DNA of 64,000 nt from Macrostomum hystrix (Eukaryota > Platyhelminthes > Macrostomidae): the NCBI GenBank assembly GCA_950097015.1, contig CATNEN010000005.1, positions 2,967,501 to 3,031,500 on the forward strand. Reading direction: 5' to 3'. The stretch's first letter is position 1. Every line of letters starts with the position of its first letter. Below the pieces are notes generated by a model. It saw only the letters and a list, made by a program, of their open reading frames with translations, searched no databases and had not been told where the DNA came from. This document shows positions 22,845 to 34,700 of this stretch, piece after piece. The translations under genes were made by a program, and so were the position numbers.

Positions 22845-25110
22845 GACCCGACATCTCACCCAGTGACAATGACCAGACATCTCACCCAGTGACAATCACC
22901 AGACTTCTCACCCAGTGACAATGACCAGACTTCTCACCCAGTGACAATGACCAGACTTCTCACCCAGTGACAATGACCAGACTTCTCACCCAGTGACAAT
23001 GACCAGACATCTCACCCAGTGACAATGACCAGACTTCTCACCCAGTGACAATGACCAGACTTCTCACCCAGTGACAATGACCAGACTTCTCACCCAGTGA
23101 CAATGACCAGACTTCTCACCCAGTGACAATGACCAGACATCTCACCCAGTGACAATGACCAGACATCTCACCCAGTGACAATGACCAGACTTCTCACCCA
23201 GTGACAATGACCAGACTTCTCACCCAGTGACAATGACCCGACTTCTCACCCAGTGACAATGACCAGACTTCTCACCCAGTGACAATGACCAGACTTCTCA
23301 CCCAGTGACAATGACCCGACTTCTCAACAACAACAACAACAACAACAAAATACGCAAGCCCCAAACGTCAGGGGGGCGGCGTCAAATGATGCGCCGCAGA
23401 GCCAGCGCGCGAACATGACCAGTGAACATGACCCGACTTCTCACCCAGTGACAATGACCAGACTTCTCACCCAGTGACAATGACCCGACTTCGCACCCAG
23501 TGACAATGACCCGACTTCTCACCCAGTGACAATGACCCGACTTCTCACCCAGTGACAATGACCAGACTTCTCACCCAGTGACAATGACCAGACTTCTCAC
23601 CCAGTGACAATGACCCGACTTCTCACCCAGTGACAATGACCAGACTTCTCACCCAGTGACAATGACCAGACTTCTCACCCAGTGACAATGACCCGACTTC
23701 TCACCCAGTGACAATGACCCGACTTCTCACCCAGTGACAATGACCAGACTTCTCACCCAGTGACAATGACCAGACTTCTCACCCAGTGACAATGACAAGA
23801 CTTCTCACCCAGTGAGAATGATAGATTCCTCAACCAGTCACAGTGACCAGATTTCTCAACCAGTCACAATGACCAGATTCCTCAACCAGTCACAATGACC
23901 AGATTCCTCAACCAGTCACAGTGACCAGATTTCTCAACCAGTCACAATGACCAGATTTCTCAACCAGTCACAATGACCAGATTCCTCAACCAGTCACAAT
24001 GACCAGATTTCTCAACCAGTCACAGTGACCAGATACCTCAACCAATCACAATGACCAGATCCCTCAACCAGTCACAATGACCAGATTCCTTAACCAGACA
24101 CAATGACAGATTCCTTAACCAGACACAATGACAGATTCCTCAACCAGTCACAATGACCAGATCCCTCAACCAGTCACAATGACCAGATTCCTCAACCAGT
24201 CACAATGACCAGATTTCTCAACCAGTCACAATGACCAGATTTCCCAACCAGTCACAATGACCAGACTCCTCAACCAGTCACAGTGACCAGACTCCTCAAC
24301 CAGTCACAATGACCAGACTCCTCAACCAGTCACAGTGACCAGACTCCTCAACCAGTCACAGTGACCAGATTTCTCAACCAGTCACAGTGACCAGATTTCT
24401 CAACCAGTCACAATGACCAGATTCCTCAACCAGTCACAGTGACCAGATTTCTCAACCAGTCACAGTGACCAGACTCCTCAACCAGTCACAGTGACCAGAT
24501 TTCTCAACCAGTCACAATGACCAGACTCCTCAACCAGTCAGAATGACCAGACTCCTCAACCAGTCACAGTGACCAGACTCCTCAACCAGTCACAATGACC
24601 AGACTCCTCAACCAGTCACAGTGACCAGACTCCTCAACCAGTCACAATGACCAGACTCCTCAACCAGTCACAGTGACCAGACTCCTCAACCAGTCACAGT
24701 GACCAGACTCCTCAACCAGTCACAATGACCAGACTCCTCAACCAGTCACAGTGACCAGATTTCTCAACCAGTCACAGTGACCAGACTCCTCAACCAGTCA
24801 CAGTGACCAGACTCCTCAACCAGTCACAATGACCAGACTCCTCAACCAGTCACAGTGACCAGACTCCTCAACCAGTCACAATGACCAGATTCCTCAACCA
24901 GTCACAATGACCAGATTCCTCAACCAGTCACAATAACCAGATTTCTCAACCAGTCACACAATGACCAGACTCCTCAACCAGTCACAATGACCAGACTCCT
25001 CAACCAGTCACAATGACCAGATTCCTCAACCAGTCACAGTGACCATATTCCTCAACCGGTGACAATGACCAGATTTCCCAACCAGTCACAATAACAGATT
25101 TTTTAACCAG
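22845..25110. repeat. Compound minisatellite, 26-bp unit, two subfamilies
   Basis: The left part (22845-23815) repeats a 26-bp unit containing CAGTGACAATGACCAGACTT. The right part (23816-25110) repeats the related 26-bp unit containing AGTCACAATGACCAGATTCC. The switch is abrupt near 23815. A foreign insert at 23325-23418 interrupts the left part. Confidence 0.95.
23325..23418 (-). mobile_element. Short insert in the array, possibly a 5'-truncated SINE
   Basis: About 95 bases unlike the array: an (AAC)n run, then a GC-rich piece with GGGGGGCGGCGTCA and GATGCGCCGCAGAG. Read on the minus strand it is a GC-rich body ending in (GTT)n, the layout of a SINE or LINE 3' end. ATGACCCGACTTCTCA lies on both sides, but this cannot be told from the array's own repeat. 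Confidence 0.5.
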
Positions 25111-25971
25111 TCAAAATGGCTAATAAACGAGTAGGTTTTAATGAGTCAATCCCTGATAAAGACCTGTGAATAAAAAATCAAGACTTGGAGGCAAAGCTAC
25201 TTGCTATTTTGAATGTTCGTAATTTGATTCACAACTAGATTTGAATGACTTGAATTCTATCTTTGTTTTAGACAGATGTAAGATATTGCACTAAAAAATA
25301 ATATTTACTTGGAGAGTAATTTATAGTTTTTTGTTTTGTTGTTACAATAGTAAAACTATTTAAACAGTTTAGCACTAATAATGCTATTCGATTCAAATTT
25401 CAAAAAGATAGCTAGAACGAAATATCTGATAAAATAGCAGAGAATCGATTAGCAGTGAAGGCTGTAGCAAAAATGAACATAAATCAGTGCTACCAATAAG
25501 TGAACTCTCATTAGGAATAAGTTTCAGAAGATGGAAAAAACAACAAAAAAATCATATTGATCAGTTACAGGAAAAAATCGATAATATCTATCGATCAATA
25601 TTTGGAGTGCTTTGAAAACTAAATAATCTTTTTTCGACATAATCGTTACGAGAATAAGTGGATGATTTTGAGCAGTGCTAACTAAGACCAAGACAATGAT
25701 GGATTAAGGAACTAGATTCTGAATTATGAATTAGGAAGAGGATTAAGGATTAAGAGTCGGATTAACTGGATCGGATAGAAAGTTCGGGGTAAGGGATTAG
25801 GGAAGGCAGGATAAGTAAAACATGGTTTTGAAGGAATGGGATATGAAGATAGATTCCTTGGCTCATAGAATGGTACGACAAATGGGAGCGTAGGAAAACA
25901 AATTTTGGGGATATTTGGGGAAGTAGACGGACAACTCTTCAATTAAAATTGGTCTTAAAAATACTCTAACA
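25111..25971. other. Unique AT-rich spacer
   Basis: No gene or RNA recognised. Short open frames only. Confidence 0.5.
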
Positions 25972-26748
25972 GTGAAACATGTTAGACAGGCTTCCTAAAT
26001 GTTAGACAGGCTTCCTACATGTTAGACAGGCCTCCTACATGTTAAACAGGCCTCCTACATGTTAGACAGGCCTCCTACATGTTAGACAGGTCTCCTACAT
26101 GTTAGACAGGCCTCCTACATGTTAGACAGGCTTCCTACATGTTAGACAGGCCTCCTAAGTGTTAAACAAGCCTCCTACGAGTTAGACAGGCCTCCTACGT
26201 GTTAAACAAGCCTCCTACGAGTTAGACAGGCCTCCTACGAGTTAGACAGGCCTCCTACGTGTTAAACAAGCCTCCTACGAGTTAGACAGGCCTCCTACGT
26301 GTTAAACAAGCCTCCTACGAGTTAGACAGGCCTCCTACGTGTTAGACAGGCCTCCTACGTGTTTGACAGGCCTCCTACGAGTTAGACAGGCCTCCTACGT
26401 GTTTGACAGGCCTCCTACGTGTTTGACAGGCCTCCTACATGTTAGACAAGCCTCCTACATGTTAAACAGGCCTCCTACATGTTAAACAGGCCTCCTACAT
26501 GTTAAACAGGCCTCCTACATGTTAGACAAGCCTCCTACATGTTAAACAGGCCTCCTACATGTTAAACAGGCCTCCTACATGTTAAACAGGCCTCCTACAT
26601 GTTAGACAGGCCTCCTACGTGTTAGACAGGCCTCCTACGTGTTTGACAGGCCTCCTACGAGTTAGACAGGCCTCCTACGTGTTAGACAGGCCTCCTACGT
26701 GTTTGACAGGCCTCCTACGTGTTTGACAGGCCTCCTAAATGTTGGATA
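25972..26748. repeat. Minisatellite, 20-bp unit, second locus of the GTTAGACAGGCCTCC family
   Basis: About 39 copies of GTTAGACAGGCCTCCTACAT with GTTAAACAAGCC, GTTTGACAGGCC and TACGA variants, in the same orientation as the array at 17507-18255. It is strictly 20-periodic, and blocks of two or three unit types alternate. Confidence 0.95.
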
Positions 26749-27000
26749 AATAAATTCTACTTAATTTTACAATGACCAACGATAGCCGTATCAAGGAAAT
26801 GACTTGTTAAAATTGAGAACTCCCCGAGATTGAGATCTTGGCAGCAAAAAATCGACCGGGAAAATTTTTTTCTGAAAAAGACGAGCGATAATAAACTATC
26901 GATTTACCTATGCTAGCTAGCTACAGACAACACAGAATAGTAATTTAAACTAAAAAAACACTACAAATCCGATTGACTCAAGAAGGCAAAATCTTCTCAG

Positions 27001-27006
27001 TTTATT
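27001..27006 (-). terminator. AATAAA overlapping the stop codon of the stress-protein gene
   Basis: On the minus strand the end reads GAATAAACTG, so the TAA stop lies inside an AATAAA hexamer. If used, it would give a very short 3'UTR. No other AATAAA was noticed close by on this strand. Confidence 0.45.
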
Positions 27007-28826
27007 CCTGATCAGCTGACGGCACAACGCTGGTGGGCACCAGTGAGTTGCGAACCACATAGTCTGACACGGAGCCGAGGAAGGCGCGCCTTAGCGAACC
27101 GAGGCCGCGACAGCCCAGCACAATGTGATCGGCGTTTAGCCTGGAGGCGGCTTCCACAATGGCCTCACCCGGGTGGCGATTATTCTCGGCCACGAATTGG
27201 AAGCCATGCATGTGGGCCTCCCTGGCGCTGGAGATGTACTCTTCCTCTAGGGCTCGCATTGTTTCCAAGCGGGACATTAGGATGCTGTGCCATTCCTCAA
27301 CTGGGATCTGGAACATGCAAGATGAATCCCTTGATTCATAATCCTATTATCTATTGATCCGCAATCCCATTTTCCAATGATTTCTAATCGTTTGATTTCT
27401 AATCAAATTATCACTTGATTCCCAATGCCATTATCCTTCGAGCCGCTATATTATTGAGTAAACATTGATTTCCAATCCTATTCTACTATTTATTGATTTC
27501 AAATCCTATTATCCCTTGAAAAGCAGTCCCAATATATTCTTTGAATAATAATACAATTATCGCTTGATTCTGAACCCCATTATCCCTTGATTACTAATCC
27601 CATTATCCCTTGATTCTCAATCCCATTATCCCTTGATTCTCTATCCCATTACCCCTTGATTCTCAATCTCATTATCCCTTGATTCTCAATCTCATTATCC
27701 CTTGATTCTCAATCTCATTATCCCTTGATTCTCTATCCCATTACCCCCTGATTAACAATACCATTATAACTGGATTAACAATCCCATTATCCCTTGATTA
27801 CTAATCCCATTATCCCTTGATTCTCAATCCCATTATCCCTTGATTCTCTATCCCATTACCCCTTGATTAACAATACCATTATAACTGGATTAACAATCCC
27901 ATTATCCCTTGATTACTAATCCCATTATCCCATGATTCCTAATCGCATTATCCTTTCTTTCATTCCTGAATCCCGATCCAAAACGTTATACCCTTCATTT
28001 CCAACCAAATATGATCTCATTATCTGTTTCATTAAAACTTTCTTTTATTTTTATTTTACTATATTGTCCCTAGTTTTTATCCCTATTAAATTTTCTTATT
28101 TCCAGTTCTATTTATTCCCTTACGAGGTATGCATATTATATTGAAGTGATAAGTGTGCACAACTAACGATACCCAGTGAATTGACGAACGAAATTTAAAT
28201 TTGAATAATTCGTTGCTTTTTAGCAATCCCAATTCGATCTTAACAAAGTAACCAACTAGCTTAGGCTAAGAAGACATCATTTCCCAAGGGAAAGTTTTTA
28301 GTCGCGAGAAAGTACGCTAAAATCTACGTGACTCAAAGCTTTGACCAGTTGTTAAGTTAATAGTCGACTCACTTAACTTACAAAGAAGCAGCTACTCAAG
28401 TCGGAAATAAGAAATTTGCAAAACTCTTACAATAAACAGAATGCACTTATTTTGGCATTGCGTTTTGGGATTTCGGTATTTTGAACAAGCTGAGCTGTTT
28501 TTAGACAATTATACAAGGTCCTATCAGTACCGGCAAAGGAATAGGAAAATCATAGGATAGGAATCACATGCGAACAAACTGCAGCAGAAAAGAACTACGG
28601 CAGGTGCACATTAGCTTAGCAACTATTGATTATTCATCCATCATTAGCTTACGGATAAAGGCGAGGACAAAGTGATACTTGGCAGGTCCGGCGATTCAGC
28701 AGCGTGATAGACAATCACCCGATCATCCGGGCGAAACAGTTCGTTCACGAACCAACGAAACGCCTGCCTAGAATGATCCTTCTCGTCGACGGCAATTAGG
28801 AATGTTCTAGGAGCAGAGGGCGACAT
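27002..28826 (-). CDS. Universal stress protein (UspA family), two exons
   Basis: Exon 1 is 28653-28826 and exon 2 is 27002-27307. The junction is GT-AG in phase 0 and gives 159 residues, the usual size for a single-domain USP. The N-terminal strand FLIAVDEKDHS (9-19) carries the conserved Asp. The ATP-binding signature G-x2-G-x9-G-S is complete (G123, G126, G136, S137), within VLGCRGLGSLRRAFLGSVSD, followed by VPTSVVP at the C-terminus. The family has a Rossmann-like fold, binds ATP, dimerises and is linked to stress responses; the substrate of animal members is not known. Such genes occur in several invertebrate phyla and are missing from vertebrates. The start ATG lies four bases after a possible splice acceptor, GATTCCCAG. 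The 1.3-kb intron contains a minisatellite. Confidence 0.92.
27555..27955. repeat. Minisatellite in the stress-protein intron, 23-bp unit
   Basis: About 17 copies of ATTATCCCTTGATTCTCAAT plus CCC, with CTATCCCATTACCCC variants. A block of about six units is duplicated: the segment ending in ATAACTGGATTAACAATCCC occurs twice. Looser copies extend left to about 27340. Confidence 0.9.
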
Positions 28827-28833
28827 CACACTG

Positions 28834-30626
28834 GGAATCTTGTTTGGCTAGTCAAACAAATAGTTAAACTTTTATTAAATATGCTTCTATTACTCCTTTA
28901 ATTAAGCAGAATATTGCAACGTGCTATGAAAAAGCTACTGAAGATTACCAGCGACTGCAAAGATATCCTACTGCCAGCCAGTTCTACTCCTATATGCATA
29001 GCCCCATATGCAGTGTGCGTCCTACTATTCCTGTCTGTACCGGTTTTCTCAACCCCTAGCCCATGTCCCCCCGCTCTCGGCTTTAGTGTACATTATTCCA
29101 AATAGGATAGAGAGTGGGAGTAGCGGAGTTTTTTTCACGGACTAAATGTACACTGTCTAGCGTGCAAAATGTACACCGAAGAAGTCATTGATCGGGCATG
29201 GAATTTCCTACCCCCCTTAACCCCACGGGCCACGGCCAAGCCCCGTGGCGGAAACTTCAAGCGTCAGCCACATCATCATGTCATTGAAGCTATTATTTAT
29301 TGTGGGCTAATTACGACGTATTTATTTCTTCTCGATTAATGTTATGCACTTTGATTGTGCCCCATCTCCACAGATGGGGTTGTACAGGTTAATTTAACGA
29401 CTTACAGCTAAAATTGAGTGCACGATAAGTTAACATTTCAGGCTCGGTATTAGATAATACTGACTACCAACTATAGCTCAGTATACCTGTCAACAGGTAT
29501 TTAATCATACTTCAGAATCTTTAATGTCAGAAGGCACATATTGGACTTGAGAAAGAGAGTTCAAACTTCAAAAAACGCCGCCTCTTTAATGTAGAAGGGT
29601 AATGCACCGTCTAAATGTACTTCCCTAGCCTGTCCGATAATTCGAGGTTGAAAACTAAATAAAACATGCATTTTAGTAGTTCTAGAATCTAGTTCTAGAC
29701 TCAGATAATATAAGATAAAGCACACGAACTTAGTCGCCAGATAAGTAGAGACCAAATTTTCTAATAAAAAACTGGCAAACTAATTGACCCAAAAGCTAAC
29801 CATTTTCCTAGCATGAACCGTTAAGTTAAATCTTAGCATTTAGTTTACTATCAAGCTAGTTGGAAAAGTTCTGCCGAGTGTGTTTCGTTGCCATGCGAAG
29901 TCGTGCAAATAACTTTTAGTAAGAATGCAATTTATTTTTCAAGAGTTTCAATAATTTAAAAAAGTTTGAATAATCTGAACGCTGTGGTGCAGTTTATATT
30001 TAATATTTAATACAAGGTGGAAGTGCCCTAAAAAGAGCAAAAGGCTTGTGATTTCCATTTATGGAAGTCGATACAATACGCGTAAGACGCTACTGATTAT
30101 CTACTTATGAAGGAAAAAGCTACCAAAACGAGGCTGATTTTTAGTCGACATGAGCAAAAAATGGGCACAATAGAAAAAATACAGGAAATCTATGAAAAAC
30201 GATAAAAGAAGACCAATTTTGTTCATGGATCTAGGCTCATTTAAGGATTTAGTTTTGTAACAAAAATATGACCCAAGAGAAGCCTTGAAAAATGAAATAT
30301 TAAGAACAAATAGTAAGCACATGGAGATACCGCGAAAAATGAACCCCTGCATTCTGTATTACATATAATCCTGAAAAAAGTCATCACAAAATGGTCCCAT
30401 GAGAGATGCACGTATTTCAAGCGAAGAAAAAATGGAACTAAATATTTTCGAGCCGAGAAGTGTGTTAAAATTAAATGAACTGCAAAGTAGAAATGAAGAA
30501 AGTAAGCGAAAAATGGCTAAAATCAAAGAGTTACTTAAAATCGATAACAGACATCTATACCTGTACCTAATAGTAAAAAATATGAGCGTAGCACAACACC
30601 TTAAGCTAATGAAAACGAGTAAGAGG
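28834..30626. other. Intergenic DNA between the stress-protein gene and the 67-bp array
   Basis: Upstream of the stress-protein gene and 3' of MAPRE on the same strand. No coding similarity, tRNA or transposon end was recognised. A GC-rich patch at 29220-29265 contains CCACGGGCCACGGCC and GCCCCGTGGCGG, which can pair as a hairpin. Confidence 0.5.
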
Positions 30627-31365
30627 TTTTCGTCACCCTGCTTGCGCGCGCATCACACTACAGCCCCGGGACCCACCACCCCAAAGCAAACGGTTTTCGT
30701 CACCCTGCTTGCGCGCGCATCACACTACAGCCCAGGGACCCACCACCCCAAAGCAAACGGTTTTCGTCACCCTGCTTGCGCGCGCATCACACTCCAGCCC
30801 CGGGACCCACCACCCCAAAGCAAACGGTTTTCGTCACCCTGCTTGCGCGCGCATCACACTCCAGCCCCGGGACCCACCACCCCAAAGCAAACGGTTTTCG
30901 TCACCCTGCTTGCGCGCGCATCACACTACAGCCCCGGGACCCACCACCCCAAAGCAAACGGTTTTCGTCACCCTGCTTGCGCGCGCATCACACTACAGCC
31001 CCGGGACCCACCACCCCAAAGCAAACGGTTTTCGTCACCCTGCTTGCGCGCGCATCACACTACAGCCCCGGGACCCACCACCCCAAAGCAAACGGTTTTC
31101 GTCACCCTGCTTGCGCGCGCATCACACTACAGCCCCGGGACCCACCACCCCAAAGCAAACGGTTTTCGTCACCCTGCTTGCGCGCGCATCACACTCCAGC
31201 CCCGGGACCCACCACCCCAAAGCAAACGGTTTTCGTCACCCTGCTTGCGCGCGCATCACACTACAGCCCCGGGACCCACCACCCCAAAGCAAACGGTTTT
31301 CGTCACCCTGCTTGCGCGCGCATCACACTCCAGCCCCGGGACCCACCACCCCAAAGCAAGCGGCT
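30627..31365. repeat. GC-rich minisatellite, 67-bp unit, 11 copies
   Basis: Units begin GGTTTTCGTCACCCTGCTTG and contain TGCGCGCGCA and CCCGGG. Copies are almost identical, differing mainly at one base (CACTACAG or CACTCCAG). The GC-rich array sits in AT-rich DNA. Since 67 is 3n+1 and no frame has a stop, all three plus-strand frames stay open. The longest frame starts at 30399 in unique sequence. Confidence 0.95.
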
Positions 31366-31366
31366 T

Positions 31367-31747
31367 GTGTCGGTGATAAGGTGAAGGTATACAAGCGTTT
31401 GTGCAGATGTTAATCGAAACTTCGCAATAAAGTGCCCTGGTGCTCGATTCGCAATAATATTGTATTCTAAATCTATTTATGATGACTGAAGCAGGTAAAA
31501 GTGATAAAACGATATCGTGTTCCTAGCGTACTCATCAAAATTCAGGTAGAGAAGACAAGCGAAATATCTACAGAATAACTAAAAAAGCACTCGTGCAGTT
31601 TTTTTGTGAAATAATCTGAACTTTCAAAAAACAGAAATAGCATAACTGACGATAAAGGTCTGCGTTAAAAAAACACAACCTCGTTTATGAGCACATGACT
31701 ACACCGAAAAGCTCAATCATTTTTGCGTCCCATTGTACGCGATCTTT
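31367..31747. other. Region 3' of MAPRE
   Basis: AT-rich. It must hold the MAPRE 3'UTR, but I found no clear AATAAA on the minus strand. Confidence 0.4.
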
Positions 31748-34700
31748 CTAAAAGTCATCCTTATCTCCGCAACCATTTTCAGCGGCAGAAGATGCAGCCG
31801 GGTCGATAGCCGGGTCTGGCGGAGCGAAGCCCTCCTCCGTCTGGTAGAGAACATCCAGTATGGAAGTGACAGTAGAAGTCTCCTCAGCCTCCTGACAGAT
31901 GATTTCAACATTTCTCAGCTTGCCAAAGTAGAAATCTCGCTCCTTGATTAGATTGTCTACGGTGTTTTGAGCGTCTAGCAGTTGCAGAGATAGCTCGTCA
32001 AGTCTACGCCGCATGTCGATTAGCTGCTGCTGCTGAGTCAGGGACTGGTGAGTCTGGGTGCTCGGTTGGCGCTAGAATGGCATGAAAGTGGATGGACAGA
32101 GACTAAATATCCGTGAAAATAAACAAACAGATCAAGCGTCTTTCACTCCAAGAAGTTACTCACGCCAGCAGTGATGGCAGTGGTTGGCTTAGCCACGGAC
32201 TGAGTCTGCTTGCCAGGTCCGCTGAGAGTTGGCCGTTTCACAGCAGCCAATTTAGAGCCAGTGCCGGCCGGGTTTTGCCTCCCCACAGTCTGCTGGTGTA
32301 CACGGTTAGTCGCCGCTGACGAATACAATTGTGTGGTTGAAGAGGAGTGATTGCCGCCTACACTGGTCCCATTTCTAGCCGCAACCGGGTCGTACGAGGC
32401 GCCGGAATAGTTGGCATCGAAGAAGCGCTTGAACCATTGGACAAATTCGAAGTTGTCTTGGAAGCGCGCGTTGACCAGGCGTTCGATTGGCACCTCCTTT
32501 TTGGCGCGGCAGAGGGGATGGGCAAAAATAGTGGAGAGTGGATTAAAGGACAAGTGACTAGATGATTAGGGGATTAATGAACAGAGGATTAATGGGATTA
32601 GTCGAAGGAAAATTATAGGATGAGTGGAGAGATAAGTATGGCATCCATCAATAGAGAATTAAGGGATTAATGGAGAGAGGAATAGGGGATCATTGGAGAG
32701 AGAATAATCGGATTTGTAGAGAGAGAATTATGGGATTAGTAGAGAGAGCATTATGGGATTAGTGGAGAGAGGATTATGGGATTAGTGAAAAGAGGATTAT
32801 GGGATACGTAGAGACACAATTTTTGGATTAGTGGAGAGAGGATTATGGAATTAGTGAAGAGAGGATTATGGGATTAGTGAAAAGAGGATTATGTGATTAG
32901 TGAAGAGAGGATTATGTGATTAGTGGAAAGAGGATTTTGGGATTAGTGAAGAGAGGATTATGGGATTAGTGGAGACACGATTTTGGGATTAGTAGAGAGA
33001 GGATAATGGGATTAGTGGAGACAAGATTTTGGGATTAGTGGATTAGTGAAGAGAGGATTATGGGATTAGTGAAGAGAGGATTATGGGATTAGTGGAGAAA
33101 CGATTTTGGGATTAGTGAAGAGAGGATTATGGGATTAGTAGAAGAGGATTGGAGGATTAGTAGAGAGAGAATTATGGGATTCGTTGAGAGAGGATTATGG
33201 GATTAGTGAAAAGAGGATTAGAGGATTAGTAGAGAGAGAGAATTATGGGATTCGTTGAGAGAGGATTATGGGATTAGTGGAAAGAGGATTACGGGTGAGG
33301 ATGGGAAAGACAACAGGACAGTCGAAAAAAAGACTGAAAAAGACTGAAGAAAATATATTAAAGACAGACACGCAGACCAACACATTAGAAGACAGATAGA
33401 CAGACAGACTCAAAAGCACTTTACTCAAGCGCATAAGCATCACAAAAATATTTTTAAATTCTAGCCCCAGCGAACTTATTGAACCAAAACAAATTATAGG
33501 CCATGAATCAGAAGATTGACTTTCCATGACTAATTAAACTGAGGGGCAAATGATTGGTAATATAGCAGTCGAAATAGTCGAAAATAGAGAGAGAGATAAG
33601 CAGTAGAGCCGAGATAATCGTGTTATCAATTTTGTTATTAAATACTTCAAATACAGACGTAGAAAAAACTCACGGGCATATTAAAAGGCAGACTCAGAAA
33701 GACAGATGTTCTCACAAAAACAGCAACAGAAGCAGGATCTCAAAATAAGAAATTTCAATTCCATGAATCATTTCACCGAGACAAAAAATTCGTCTGCTTT
33801 TAATCAAACACACATACGGAGTTCTGAGTTTTATAAGAGAAAAACTTATTTTTCATGTCCCATATAGATATTGTTAGTGCATTATTAAAAATTCTCTCGT
33901 AGTGGTTTCAATAAAATAGCTTTTTTTAATCCGACTGAAAGGCCTGTTAATTCAAGGAATCGACGAACTACAAGGAATCGACAAACTACAAGGAATCGAC
34001 GAACTACAAGGAATCGACGAACTACAAGGAATCGAAGAACTACAAGGAATCGAATAACTACAAGGAATCGAAGAACTACAAGGAATAAACAAGCAACAAG
34101 GAACCGACGAACTACAAGGAATTGACGAACTACAAGGGATCGACGAGCTACAAGGAATCGAAGAACTACAAGGTATCGACAAGCAACAAGGAACCGACGA
34201 ACTACAAGAAACGACGAACTACAAGAATCGACGAGCTACAAGGAACTTCCTACAAGGAATCGACGAACTACAAGGAATCGACGAACTACAAGGAATCAAA
34301 GAACTACAAGGAATCGAAGAACTACAAGGAACCGACGAACTACAAGAATCGACGAGCTACAAGGAACTTCCTACAAGGGAGTTTTGATTGGGTGGCTCTA
34401 GTCGCGTGCTTAGGTTCAAGTTGTATTATAAGGTTTTTTTCCGTAAACGTTAGAAAAGTAGCAGCAATAATGAGACCTAGACAATATTCTCACCTTGTCA
34501 ACGCCGTGCTTTCTAAAGAGAGTCTGCAGCACCTTGAAGTTTCCAATGAATTCGTGCTCCAGGTTGGTGTTAAACTTCACACGTTTCATGTTGAGCGTGC
34601 CTGCATTTTTGATGTGAACATTTTTGTGTTAAAATACTAATTATTCTACTAGTGAGTAGCGTGAAAGGCAGGTAAGGAGTATATTGTTAACAAGAAACAC

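Noticed and set aside
30399..31376. 325-codon open frame entering the 67-bp array
   Set aside because: The unique 75 residues show no similarity I recognise, and the repeat part is open in all frames; kept only as a property of the array.
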